From assembly GCF_029167205.1 (NCBI RefSeq), contig NZ_JARFPL010000012.1, positions 1 through 64,000 of the forward strand: 64,000 bases of DNA, given 5' to 3'. The notes below the pieces were generated by a model. That model had not been told where the DNA came from. It ran no database searches and was given only the letters and a program-made list of their open reading frames with translations. This DNA is from Methanocrinis alkalitolerans. GTDB lineage: Archaea > Halobacteriota > Methanosarcinia > Methanotrichales > Methanotrichaceae. Position numbers and translations under genes: made by a program. This document shows positions 41,887-50,004 of this stretch, piece by piece. How positions within the stretch are numbered: position 1 is the first letter of the stretch; every line of letters begins with the position of its first letter.

Positions 41887-43863
41887 GTGGAAGAGTTGGC
41901 GGAAAAAACACAATTATCAAATAGCAAAGATACCGAATCTTTGCTAAAAAAGGATAATCTACTCGAGGAAAGAGAGGAATATAAAAAACAGTTAGAATAT
42001 TATAGCAGATTGTTAGAGTTCGATTCAGAAAATTCTGATGCGTGGAACGCCAGGGGAGAGGTATTATACGAATTGGAGAGAATAGACGATGCTGTTAAAT
42101 GCTATATTAAAGCCATTGATATTAATCCAAACAATAATATCTTCAAATTTAATTTATTTCATAGCCAAGCCATTTTGCTCTACAATAATGGAAAATATGA
42201 AGAAGCTATTAAATGTTACGAAAAGTCTATTCAGATAAACCCAAAATACGAATACGGTTGGTATGCTAAAGGAGAAATATTGCTTCTACATCTTGGCAAA
42301 TTTGAAGAAGCATTGAATTGCTTTAATACAGCCATCGAGATAAATCCAAAATTTTCTGATGCATGGTACTTAATAGGATTCTCATTGTCATACCTTGGAC
42401 AATATCATGATGCTGTTGAATCTTTCGACAAAGCTATTAGTTTAGACTCGAAAAATTCGGATTATTGGATTGGAAAGGGAGATGCTCTTTATAAACTTAA
42501 TAGAAAAGAAGAAGCAAACAAGTGTTATAATCAAGCATCTAAATTGGGCTCTGATTTGCAGCAAAACGGGGTCAATAAAAGTGAATCCCTCTTCGACTTA
42601 GAATTGCATGACGAATCTCTAGAATGTTATTCAGATTTTTGGAAGAAAGAAGGCCGTTCGGTGCAAACGCCGAGCCAGATAAACGATGCTGAGAAGATCG
42701 AAGTCGAAAAGACCGTAAGAACCTTTGCCCAAGACTTGACGGCTGACATCAAATCCCAGAGCTGGAAGAGGACAATTTTAACTGAAGGCGAATCAGAGCC
42801 CGCTCCTTTGCCCGAAATCATCCAAGACATTCAATCGGTCCTCGAACGCAAGGGCCAGGTTATCCTTTACGGCCCGCCGGGGACGGGTAAGACCTACTGG
42901 GCCGAGAGGGCGGCCCGAGAGATGGCGTCCCTCGACCGATATGGAAAGTCCTTAGATCAGCTTTCAGAGGAGCAGAGGAGCGCCCTGATCGACGGCGGCG
43001 ACGACTCCGGCCCCGTTAGGATCTGCTGCTTCCATCCCGCCTACGGATATGAGGACTTCCTCGAAGGCTACCGGCCGGAGGAGACGGACGGCAAGATGAG
43101 CTTCGCCCTCCGGGACGGGATCTTCAAGAAGCTCTGCAAAGAAGCCCTCGCAAATCCCGACGTTAGGTTCTACCTGATCATCGACGAGATCAACCGGGGC
43201 GACATCCCCCGGATATTCGGCGAGCTGATGACCATCCTCGAAAAGAACAAGCGGGGAAAGCCGATAATCCTCCCCGTCTCCGGTGAGCAGATGCGGGTCC
43301 CGGAGAACGTCCGGGTCATCGGGACTATGAACACCGCCGATCGGTCCATAGCCCTCCTCGACACCGCCCTCCGGCGCCGCTTCGGCTTCATCGAGATGAT
43401 GCCGGACGCTTCGGTCCTGGGCGAATCCGTCGTCGGCGGGGTTCACCTCGGCGAATGGCTCGGTGCCCTCAACCGGCGCATCTGCGATGGCGTCGGCCGG
43501 GACGCCCGAAACCGCCAGATCGGCCACTCGTACCTGATGGAGGCCGGAAAACCGATATCGAACCTCTCGAGCTTCTCTCGGGTGGTCCAGGATGAGATCA
43601 TTCCCCTCCTGGAGGAGTACTGCTATGAGGATTACTCGACCCTGGAGAAGATCCTGGGCGGAGAGGTCGTCGATGTCCAGAGACAGATGATCAGAGATGA
43701 GATCTTCGGCGGCTCTCTTGATGGCGAGTTCGTCCAAGCCATGTCGAAGATCTCAAAGGACAGATCTTCATTTTGCCCTTCGATGACGGCCGGATCTGAA
43801 GCGTCAGAGGACAGCGTGAGCGATTCGGATGACGCCCCAGAAGAGGAGCGAACCGATGGCTGA
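41887..43863 (+). CDS. McrB-type AAA+ GTPase with N-terminal TPR repeats
   Basis: A 658-aa second McrB. The N-terminus (~30-230) holds about five TPR units (AWNARGEVLYELERIDDAVK; YNNGKYEEAIKCYEKSI; LGKFEEALNCFNTAIEINPK; LGQYHDAVESFDKAISLDSK). These normally bind proteins. No DNA-reader domain is recognised. The AAA core is very similar to that of the preceding gene: Walker A with Lys335, identical LIIDEINRGDIPRIFGELMT, identical MNTADRSIALLD. Again the TPR part is A+T-rich and the core G+C-rich. The start is GTG 41887, or TTG 41896 (5 nt after AGGTGG). It overlaps mcrC by 8 nt. Mixed hexamers of the two McrBs are possible. Confidence 0.88.
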   Translation: MEELAEKTQLSNSKDTESLLKKDNLLEEREEYKKQLEYYSRLLEFDSENSDAWNARGEVLYELERIDDAVKCYIKAIDINPNNNIFKFNLFHSQAILLYNNGKYEEAIKCYEKSIQINPKYEYGWYAKGEILLLHLGKFEEALNCFNTAIEINPKFSDAWYLIGFSLSYLGQYHDAVESFDKAISLDSKNSDYWIGKGDALYKLNRKEEANKCYNQASKLGSDLQQNGVNKSESLFDLELHDESLECYSDFWKKEGRSVQTPSQINDAEKIEVEKTVRTFAQDLTADIKSQSWKRTILTEGESEPAPLPEIIQDIQSVLERKGQVILYGPPGTGKTYWAERAAREMASLDRYGKSLDQLSEEQRSALIDGGDDSGPVRICCFHPAYGYEDFLEGYRPEETDGKMSFALRDGIFKKLCKEALANPDVRFYLIIDEINRGDIPRIFGELMTILEKNKRGKPIILPVSGEQMRVPENVRVIGTMNTADRSIALLDTALRRRFGFIEMMPDASVLGESVVGGVHLGEWLGALNRRICDGVGRDARNRQIGHSYLMEAGKPISNLSSFSRVVQDEIIPLLEEYCYEDYSTLEKILGGEVVDVQRQMIRDEIFGGSLDGEFVQAMSKISKDRSSFCPSMTAGSEASEDSVSDSDDAPEEERTDG

Positions 43864-45169
43864 AGATCCGATCTCAGTTGATCTTTCAGAGTGGGAGAGC
43901 CGGGGTCCGCAGTCAGACAGATGCCTGGAGGGCGTTTTTCTCAGGGATGATCCCTCGGTCCAGAAAATGGCCCAGTACCTATCGGAAAAAGGGATGCTTG
44001 AGATATCTGAGCTTCGAAAGGGCCTTTTGATCAAATCAAACTCCTACGTCGGAAGGGTTGATCTCGGCAACGTTCGTATCACCATCCGCCCGAAGATCGA
44101 GGACGCCCCCTTCCTCCAGCTCCTCAGGTACGCCTACGGGCTTCGAGACCTCCGTCTCTTCGGCAAGACGGTATACCCCCCAGAACCCAGGGCCTTCCAG
44201 GATCTTTTAATCCACCAGCTGGTGGCCGAGGCCAGCGAGCTGATCTCGCGGGGTCTTCACCGAAGGTACGTCCGCCTCGACGAGACGCTTCAAAGCCCCC
44301 GGGGCAGGATCGACATCAAGAGGATAGCGAGAAATGGCGGGATCGCTCAAGCTGCTCTCCCCTGCACCCACTACCCCAGGCTCGAAGACTGCCTCATAAA
44401 CCAGGTCCTCCTCGAAGGTCTCCGCCTAGGCGCGAAGCTCACCGAAAACGTTATTCTGCGGTCCAACCTCCGCCGCCTGGAGGGGCTGATCCGGGACGGG
44501 ATCAGCCCGATCCGGCTGGATCAGGAGACGATTGGAAGGCTCCGCCGCCAGATGACGAGGCAGACGGCGGCCTACCGGCCGTCGATCTCCATCATCGAGA
44601 TCCTCGTCGCCGCCCAGGGCCTCTCCCTGGATGACGCCAAGAGCGATCTTGCGCTCCCCGGCTTCCTCTTCGACATGAACCGCTTCTTCCAGGCGCTCCT
44701 ATCCCGGTTTCTTCGGGAGAACCTGCCGGGCTACACCATCGTGGACGAGCGCCGCCTCCGGGGGATGATCTCCTACGTCCCCGGAAAAAACCCGAAGAAT
44801 AGGCCTGCTCCGAACCCTCGGCCCGATTACGTCATTCAGAGGGGGCCGGAGGTAGTCTCGATCCTCGACGCCAAATATAGAGACCTCTGGGCGAACTCCC
44901 TCCCCCGGGAGTGGCTTTATCAGCTCGCCGTCTATGCCTTGAGCCGGGGCGCGAATGGGAGGTCGGCGATCCTCTATCCGACGACCTCTCCTGAGGCGGA
45001 GGAGGCCTGGATAGAGGTGAGGGATCCCGTCGCCGGCGGCGGGAGGGCCCGGGTGGTCCTCCGCCCGGTGGATTTATATAAACTGAACGATTTAATCTCC
45101 GGCGGCGGTGGCGGTCGGGAGCGGGGTGCGTACGCCCGGCGGTTCGCGTTCGGGGATTCTAGGAGATGA
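43856..45169 (+). CDS. mcrC: McrC nuclease subunit
   Basis: ATG 43856 after GAGGAGC gives 437 aa. The N-terminal part (LEISELRKGLLIKSNSYVGR, VRITIRPKIED) contacts McrB in the family. The C-terminal PD-(D/E)xK nuclease is intact, with RPDYVIQ (Asp324) and ILDAKY (Asp338, Lys340), followed by YQLAVYAL, which is typical of McrC. McrC cleaves DNA after McrB-driven translocation and stimulates the McrB GTPase. Only this intact McrC serves two McrBs here. A damaged relative lies 0.7 kb downstream. Confidence 0.92.
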   Translation: MAEDPISVDLSEWESRGPQSDRCLEGVFLRDDPSVQKMAQYLSEKGMLEISELRKGLLIKSNSYVGRVDLGNVRITIRPKIEDAPFLQLLRYAYGLRDLRLFGKTVYPPEPRAFQDLLIHQLVAEASELISRGLHRRYVRLDETLQSPRGRIDIKRIARNGGIAQAALPCTHYPRLEDCLINQVLLEGLRLGAKLTENVILRSNLRRLEGLIRDGISPIRLDQETIGRLRRQMTRQTAAYRPSISIIEILVAAQGLSLDDAKSDLALPGFLFDMNRFFQALLSRFLRENLPGYTIVDERRLRGMISYVPGKNPKNRPAPNPRPDYVIQRGPEVVSILDAKYRDLWANSLPREWLYQLAVYALSRGANGRSAILYPTTSPEAEEAWIEVRDPVAGGGRARVVLRPVDLYKLNDLISGGGGGRERGAYARRFAFGDSRR

Positions 45170-45331
45170 AATCTCGTTCACGCCTTCCTTCTTCGTTTTT
45201 GGCAGCGCTCATCATGGGGATCGAGGACGAGATGCAAGGTTGAGGTCGGGGCTTAGACGCGAAAGCCTTCGTGTTCCAAGAATAGATAAAACAGATCCGC
45301 CAGGAGGGCTGGCTCATTTCGCTTTGCTTCA

Positions 45332-45826
45332 TCAGAGGCCGATCTTCGCCTTTATCTCGGCGATGTCCCTTTCCATCCTTTCCATCCTCTCGGCGTGGAT
45401 GGTGCCCAGGTCCTCCCTCAATCCGCGCACCTGGTCGACGGTTTCATCCTGCTTTTCGAGCATTCTATCCATCTTCTCGTCGATCCTCGCCATCCTTCCG
45501 TCCATGCTGACGAGGATGGGGATCGCTTTATTCATCTGCTCGACGGTGTTCAAGATCGTCGCCTCCTGGAGGGTCATCACCCTTCCCTTGAAATCCTCAA
45601 TTCTGACCTCGGACACCTGGGCGTGCTCCGGACGACGGGTGGATATAAACTCCTTGAAATTTGATATCGTGGTTTCGTCGGCCTCGGCGAGGACAACCAC
45701 CGTATCATCTGACACGTTCAGGGCTGTAAACCTCTCAATCCCCTGAGCTACGGCCTCGTGCATCAGGAATACCCGGTAACCTACCCCCTGTACCATTGGA
45801 CCTGTAATCACGGCCTTTATCTTCAT
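45332..45826 (-). CDS. Acylphosphatase-like protein with C-terminal coiled coil
   Basis: A 164-aa protein. Residues ~1-90 resemble acylphosphatase: VQGVGYRVFL supplies the phosphate-cradle Arg18, and ALNVSD provides the catalytic-type Asn37. The second half (~95-164) is a predicted coiled coil (MDGRMARIDEKMDRMLEKQD, then IHAERMERMERDIAEIKAKI), absent from classic ~90-aa acylphosphatases. Activity on acyl phosphates is plausible, but the fusion suggests oligomerisation or a regulatory role. The gene lies on the opposite strand between intact mcrC and an McrC remnant, so it was inserted or retained during a duplication there. Confidence 0.75.
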   Translation of the reverse strand: MKIKAVITGPMVQGVGYRVFLMHEAVAQGIERFTALNVSDDTVVVLAEADETTISNFKEFISTRRPEHAQVSEVRIEDFKGRVMTLQEATILNTVEQMNKAIPILVSMDGRMARIDEKMDRMLEKQDETVDQVRGLREDLGTIHAERMERMERDIAEIKAKIGL

Positions 45827-45885
45827 TTGCGATCACCATATCACCATTTTACAGTGCACCAATATTATTTGATTATTTGGTTACA

Positions 45886-46865
45886 GACCACCAAGGCAGA
45901 ATCAACATAAAGGGGATATCAAGAGACGGCGGAGTCGCCCAGGCCGCCATCCCCCGCACCCACCATCCCAGCCTCGAAGACTGCATCATAAACCAGGTCC
46001 TCCTCGAAGGGCTCCGCCTCGGCGCAAGGCTCACGTACGATCTAATTCTCGGGTCCAACCTCCGCCGTCTCGCGGCGCTGATGCAGGATGGAATCTCTCC
46101 GGTGAGGCTGGATCAGGAGACGATCGGACGGCTCCACCGCCAGATGACGAGGCAGACAGCGGCCTACCGGTCGTCGATATCGATCATCGAGATCCTCGTC
46201 GCCGCCCAGGGCCTCTCCCTGGATGACGGCAAGAGCGATATTCTGCTACCCGGCTTCCTCTTGGACATGAACCGGTTCTTCCAGGCGCTCCTGTCCGGGT
46301 TTCTCCGGGAGAACATCCCCGGCTACACCGTCGTGGACGAGCACCGCCTCAGCGGCATGATCTCCTACGTAACGGGGAAGAACCCGAGAGGAACCGGCGG
46401 GCTCCAGACCCCCGCCCGGACTCCGCGATCCTGAGGGGGCCGGAGGTCGTCTCCATCCTCGACGCCAAATATAGAGACCTTTGGAGAAGATCCCTCCCCC
46501 GGGAGATGCTACGCCAGCTCGCCGTCTACGCCCTCGTCGGAGGGCGGGGCGCGGGGGGAAGGGCTGCGATCCTCTATCCGACGACCGCCCCCGGGGCGGA
46601 GGAGGCGGAGATCGAGGTGAGGGATCCGGTCGGCGGCGGGGGGGGGAGGGGGCTGGTGGTCCTCCGCCCGGTGGATTTATATAAACTGAACGATTTAATC
46701 TCCGGCGGCCGGGCCTACCGGGACCGGGCGGAGTACGCCCGGCGGCTCGCGTTCGGGGATGAGATCCCCTCTCTGGGGGAGAACCTCAGAAACGGCGATC
46801 CGGGAGAGTCCAACGATAGATCACACATTCCGCACCTTAACTTCCTAAATCAAGTATTTTGCTAG
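45886..46865 (+). pseudogene. McrC remnant, 5'-truncated and frameshifted
   Basis: The frame from 45886 (GRINIKGISRDGGVAQAAIP) matches intact McrC from about residue 145 onward, with high similarity through MISYVTGKNP. It then runs into a stop at ~46432. The matching continues in another frame from about 46413 (PDSAILRGPEVVSILDAKY, then RQLAVYAL) to the C-terminus near 46770. The nuclease residues are still readable. About 145 N-terminal codons are missing, and one small indel near 46390-46412 breaks the frame. I infer a duplicated second McrC, now inactive unless a frameshift is bypassed. Its 3' end runs into the long inverted-repeat element. Confidence 0.85.
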
Positions 46866-46915
46866 CTAGCGATTACTCTAATATAATTATAAATATAGCT
46901 ATTCAAATACATTAA
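46824..46915 (+). repeat. Left arm of the long inverted repeat
   Basis: A 92-nt arm ending the McrC-remnant side. It includes GCTAGCTAGC, itself a palindrome, and pairs with 47431-47534. Confidence 0.88.
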
Positions 46916-46918
46916 TCT

Positions 46919-46969
46919 CACATTCCGCACCTTGAGTTCTGAAATTGGTATTTTTGCTGCTATCGATTT
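46919..46969 (+). repeat. Diverged direct copy of the arm terminus
   Basis: CACATTCCGCACCTT recurs at 46919-46933 in the same orientation as at 46824, followed by about 35 nt alignable to the left arm with substitutions (TTTTTGCTGCTATCGATT versus TTTTGCTAGCTAGCGATT). The left end is therefore partly duplicated about 95 bp apart. Confidence 0.65.
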
Positions 46970-47007
46970 TTGATGTTAAATTCAATTAGTTTAATTTTTA
47001 TCGAATA

Positions 47008-47028
47008 CCCCGCAGCTCTGCTGCGGGG
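47008..47028. repeat. Hairpin CCCCGCAG/CTGCGGGG, copy 1
   Basis: A perfect 8-bp G+C stem with a 5-nt loop in an A+T-rich context. The same stem recurs at 47157-47176. Confidence 0.8.
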
Positions 47029-47137
47029 ATGAGCATATAACCGAAAAACAATTGCTGTGGTCTCACATTCAAAGATAATTTTATGTAACAGAATTGTTAA
47101 ACATGATGGGGGGGCGACCTATAAATCAAGATACAAA

Positions 47138-47188
47138 GGCGGCGGCGCGAATCATGCCCCGCAGCTTGCTGCGGGGTGCGCCGCCGCC
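47138..47188. repeat. Compound hairpin containing CCCCGCAG/CTGCGGGG, copy 2
   Basis: An outer perfect 11-bp stem (GGCGGCGGCGC, 47138-47148; GCGCCGCCGCC, 47178-47188) encloses the inner 8-bp stem with a CTTG loop, with an 8-nt bulge on one side and 1 nt on the other. It is a very stable structure, either as RNA or as a transposon-end-like DNA hairpin. Confidence 0.8.
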
Positions 47189-47280
47189 AGTTTGACTTAA
47201 AAAGTTATTTTAATTTGTATAAGTTTACATTATGATGATTACTCCCCGCTATGTGACATGATGAGATGCCCCCTCAATAG

Positions 47281-47397
47281 GGTCGCGTACCCAGATTACT
47301 GAATAGCGCTAACGGGTGACGTAATGGCTGTTTGGCGGAAAATACGTCCCTTGAATTCGATTCGAGTGGCGATTTTCAGTAGATCGAGTACGCGACC
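47281..47397. mobile_element. 117-bp MITE, copy 2
   Basis: The same 117-bp element as at 309-425 with one visible base change (C for T at element position 11). The 8-bp duplication CTCAATAG flanks it (47273-47280 and 47398-47405). It has inserted inside the long inverted-repeat element, so it is younger than that element. The near-identity of the two copies indicates recent transposition. Confidence 0.92.
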
Positions 47398-47430
47398 CTC
47401 AATAGGAGTTTGCAGTAAACAGACATACTA

Positions 47431-47534
47431 TTAATGTATTTGAATATATATATATATATATATATTTATAATTATATTAGAGGAATCGCTAGCTAGCAAA
47501 ATACTTGATTCAGGAAGTTAAGGTGCGGAATGTG
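47431..47534 (-). repeat. Right arm of the long inverted repeat, with AT microsatellite
   Basis: Reverse complement of the left arm, with the difference concentrated in an (AT)11 run at about 47444-47465 that replaces a shorter AGCTATA segment. The arm ends GGTGCGGAATGTG. Confidence 0.88.
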
Positions 47535-47891
47535 GGATAGAACGAGGCCCGACTCCTCAGCGGCGGCGAGGAGACAGTTAGGAGGGAGGTGGCGGAGAGG
47601 AGGCGGAGGGCTATCGTTGCGGTCTGATTTTCCAGGTCGGCTCTGCATTCCTCCTTTCAATACCATGGCTTTAAATAGAGGAGACGAGTTCTAGGTCCGG
47701 CGCGATCACATCTCAAAGTCGACAGTGATCCCAAGCGCAAGAGTTACACAATTGGATGTTCAAAGCTCGTATGCTATCTTTAACACCGTCAAAATAAGGG
47801 TCATTAATCAGATCTGAGCTAATTGATGACGACTATTCTGGCCCAAATTCATATGACAGCGTCCGACTGCGTAACCCCAAAGAGGCATAAA
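47535..47891. other. Intergenic region before the DEAD-box helicase gene
   Basis: About 350 bp with no convincing gene. It starts with G+C-rich sequence next to the inverted-repeat element and becomes A+T-richer toward the helicase gene, where a promoter is expected. An in-frame ATG at 47823 would add 23 residues without family similarity. Confidence 0.45.
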
Positions 47892-49247
47892 ATGCAGTTT
47901 GAAAATCTAAATATTTCGGAACCGCTCCAGCGGGCGCTGATCAAAGAAGGCTATACGACTCCCACGCCGATCCAGGCGCAGGCCATCCCCCATCTTCTGA
48001 AGGGCGAGGACCTTATGGGCATAGCCCAGACGGGCACCGGAAAGACCGCAGCATTCGTTCTGCCCGTCCTGCAGAGGATGGCGGAGACGCAGAAGGTTGC
48101 AGCTCCCGGGGTGCCGCGAGCCCTGGTGCTCGCGCCCACCCGGGAGCTGGCGGCCCAGATCGACGCGTCCTTTGGGACGTACGGCCAGTTCCTCCGGTTC
48201 AGGCACGCCGCCGTATACGGCGGCGTCAACCAGGGACCTCAGGTCAGGGCCCTATCTCGAGGCGTCGACACCCTCGTCGCCACGCCAGGCCGACTGCTCG
48301 ACCTGATGGACCAGGGTTACATAAATCTGAAGGACGTCGAGTTCTTCGTCCTCGACGAGGCAGACAGGATGCTGGACATGGGCTTCGCCAACGACGTGCG
48401 CAAGATCGTCTCGAAGCTTCCACAGAAGCGTCATTCTCTCTTCTTCGCGGCCACCATGTCACGGCAGATCGGCGAGCTGGCCGGAAGGCTTCTCACGCAC
48501 CCCGTCCGAATCGAGGTGGCTCCCCAGGCTACGACGGTGGAGAGCGTCGAACAGCGCATGTTTTTCGTGGATCAGAACAACAAGGATGCGCTGCTCCTCG
48601 GGCTTCTCCAACAGAAAAACCTGAAGCGTGTCCTGGTCTTCACCCGGACGAAGCGGCGTGCTGATAAGGTCGCATCGGTGCTATCCAAGAACAGGATCCG
48701 GTCCGACGCCATCCACGGCAACAAGTCTCAGAACCAGCGGACCCAGGCCCTCAGCGGTTTCAAATCTGGACGGCTGCAGGTTCTGGTGGCGACCGACATA
48801 GCCGCTCGCGGGATTGACGTCGAGGATATAACCCACGTCATAAACTACGACCTCCCCAACGAGGCCGAGAGCTACGTTCACCGGGTCGGCAGGACTGGAC
48901 GAGCGGGGGCATCCGGCACCGCATACTCGTTCTGCTCCGCCGAAGAGAGGGGACACCTCCGGGATATCGAGAAGCTGACGAGGGCTAAGATCGGAGAGAT
49001 GGAGCACCGGTATCATTCGGAGGACGCAAAGAGAGGGGCAGGCTCCGGTGCGAAGGGCGGGCCCAGGAGGCAGGGGACAGCTCCGAGGGGGCTAGGAAGG
49101 ACGGTTGTGCAAAAGTCGGGTCCCCGAAAGTCGGATCCTCCAAGGCCGGGTCCCCGAAAGTCGGATGCTCCAAGGCCAGGTCCCCGAAAGTCGGATGCTC
49201 CGGGGTCGGGTCCTCGAAGGTCAGGCCGTACTCCGGCCCGCCGGTAG
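47892..49247 (+). CDS. DEAD-box RNA helicase (RhlE-like)
   Basis: ATG 47892 gives 451 aa starting MQFENLNISEPLQRALIKEG (Q motif side). All helicase motifs are present: AQTGTGKT, PTRELA, TPGRLLD, VLDEADRMLDMGF, FAATMS in place of SAT, ATDIAARGIDVE and HRVGRTGRAG. The C-terminal ~75 residues are basic and low-complexity, ending in 10-residue repeats (GPRKSDAPRP), typical of an RNA-binding tail. It should unwind structured RNA, for example in ribosome assembly or cold response. The close resemblance to bacterial RhlE proteins suggests past transfer from bacteria, which I cannot test here. Confidence 0.93.
   Translation: MQFENLNISEPLQRALIKEGYTTPTPIQAQAIPHLLKGEDLMGIAQTGTGKTAAFVLPVLQRMAETQKVAAPGVPRALVLAPTRELAAQIDASFGTYGQFLRFRHAAVYGGVNQGPQVRALSRGVDTLVATPGRLLDLMDQGYINLKDVEFFVLDEADRMLDMGFANDVRKIVSKLPQKRHSLFFAATMSRQIGELAGRLLTHPVRIEVAPQATTVESVEQRMFFVDQNNKDALLLGLLQQKNLKRVLVFTRTKRRADKVASVLSKNRIRSDAIHGNKSQNQRTQALSGFKSGRLQVLVATDIAARGIDVEDITHVINYDLPNEAESYVHRVGRTGRAGASGTAYSFCSAEERGHLRDIEKLTRAKIGEMEHRYHSEDAKRGAGSGAKGGPRRQGTAPRGLGRTVVQKSGPRKSDPPRPGPRKSDAPRPGPRKSDAPGSGPRRSGRTPARR
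49115..49226 (+). repeat. 30-bp tandem repeats in the helicase tail
   Basis: About three and a half copies of GGTCCCCGAAAGTCGGATGC followed by TCCAAGGCCG encode GPRKSDAPRP. They keep the frame, so copy-number change alters only tail length. Confidence 0.8.
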
Positions 49248-49427
49248 ACTCCCGCGGTGATCCGGCACAGGCTTTTTGATCAAAATAGCCGGTCATTGTG
49301 CCGCAAGAGAACGTTTTCTTAAGTCGCAAAAAGAGAGAAGGCGGTGGGTTGGTCGGATATGACGCCCAACCTCGTCGGAAGGCCGGGCTTCCCGGCGTCG
49401 TCCGTCCCAAAAGCGGCGGCCGGAAAG

Positions 49428-49601
49428 CTACCTATTTTTCCGTATTATCTTGATGCTCCCCTCGGACTTCGCTGCCATATCCTCTGCAACGTTGACGGAG
49501 ATGCCCAGATCTGACGGCTCAACCCGGTCCCCGTAATCGAAATGTCGGCCCATGTACTCCATCCCCACCTTCCTCCCGTTCTCCATCTTCCTGAATTCCA
49601 T
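49428..49601 (-). CDS. Small hypothetical protein
   Basis: The ATG at 49601 gives 57 aa: basic and acidic residues mixed (MEFRKMENGRKVGMEYMGRH, DYGDRVEPSDLGISVN, EGSIKIIRKNR). It could start further upstream at GTG 49628 or TTG 49670; none has a clear ribosome site. Third-position G+C use resembles local genes. I recognise no family. It stands alone between the helicase and the SNase-like gene. Confidence 0.45.
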   Translation of the reverse strand: MEFRKMENGRKVGMEYMGRHFDYGDRVEPSDLGISVNVAEDMAAKSEGSIKIIRKNR

Positions 49602-49670
49602 GTAAACTTTCTCTACCACTTCCACCACCCCGCTAGCGCCGGGAGCATCTCGGTCTCGTCCAGCCCTCAA

Positions 49671-50004
49671 CCATAAATTGGAGGATCTACCGCCTCAGAA
49701 GCCCGGCCGAAGACTCAACGCCATTTGATTTATTATGGTCGCCATACTATTAAATGTTTTTGGAAGATTGCGCCTATCTACATACCCGATGACCCGACTG
49801 TACGCGCTTGAAGCCTCCGATGATGGGCGCGATCCGCCCCCCCCCCTCGATATGAAGTTATGCGGTAAGAAGATGTGATAGGAAGATCTCATCATCGACC
49901 CTATCTCAGCCTCTCTCCGTCGACTGGATGTGCAGCCTCATCCGGGAAGGATCGAAACGTATTTCTTATAAAACGTGAAGAATACCAACAGAAGGGGGAA
50001 TTTG
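49671..50004. other. Intergenic region with TATA box at 49963-49972
   Basis: About 330 bp without a gene. TTCTTATAAA at 49963-49972 is a good TATA box for the + strand gene; GAAGGGGG at about 49992-49999 is its ribosome site. A short C-run lies near 49838. Confidence 0.5.

Larger units (their letters stand above)
46824..47534. mobile_element. 711-bp non-coding element with long inverted repeats
   Basis: The left arm 46824-46915 and the right arm 47431-47534 are near-perfect reverse complements (both ends read CACATTCCGCACC inward). They differ by a few bases plus an expanded AT tract in the right arm. No protein-coding frame spans the interior. Inside lie a diverged direct copy of the arm end (46919-46969), two strong G+C hairpins, and a nested MITE. 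No clear target duplication is visible at its edges. It could be a decayed transposon, a large MITE, or a structured non-coding locus; the sequence alone does not decide. Confidence 0.75.

Noticed and set aside
46815..47540. GATAG on both sides of the long inverted-repeat element as a target duplication
   Set aside because: The two GATAG copies are at different distances from the arm ends, so they do not fit a simple duplication.
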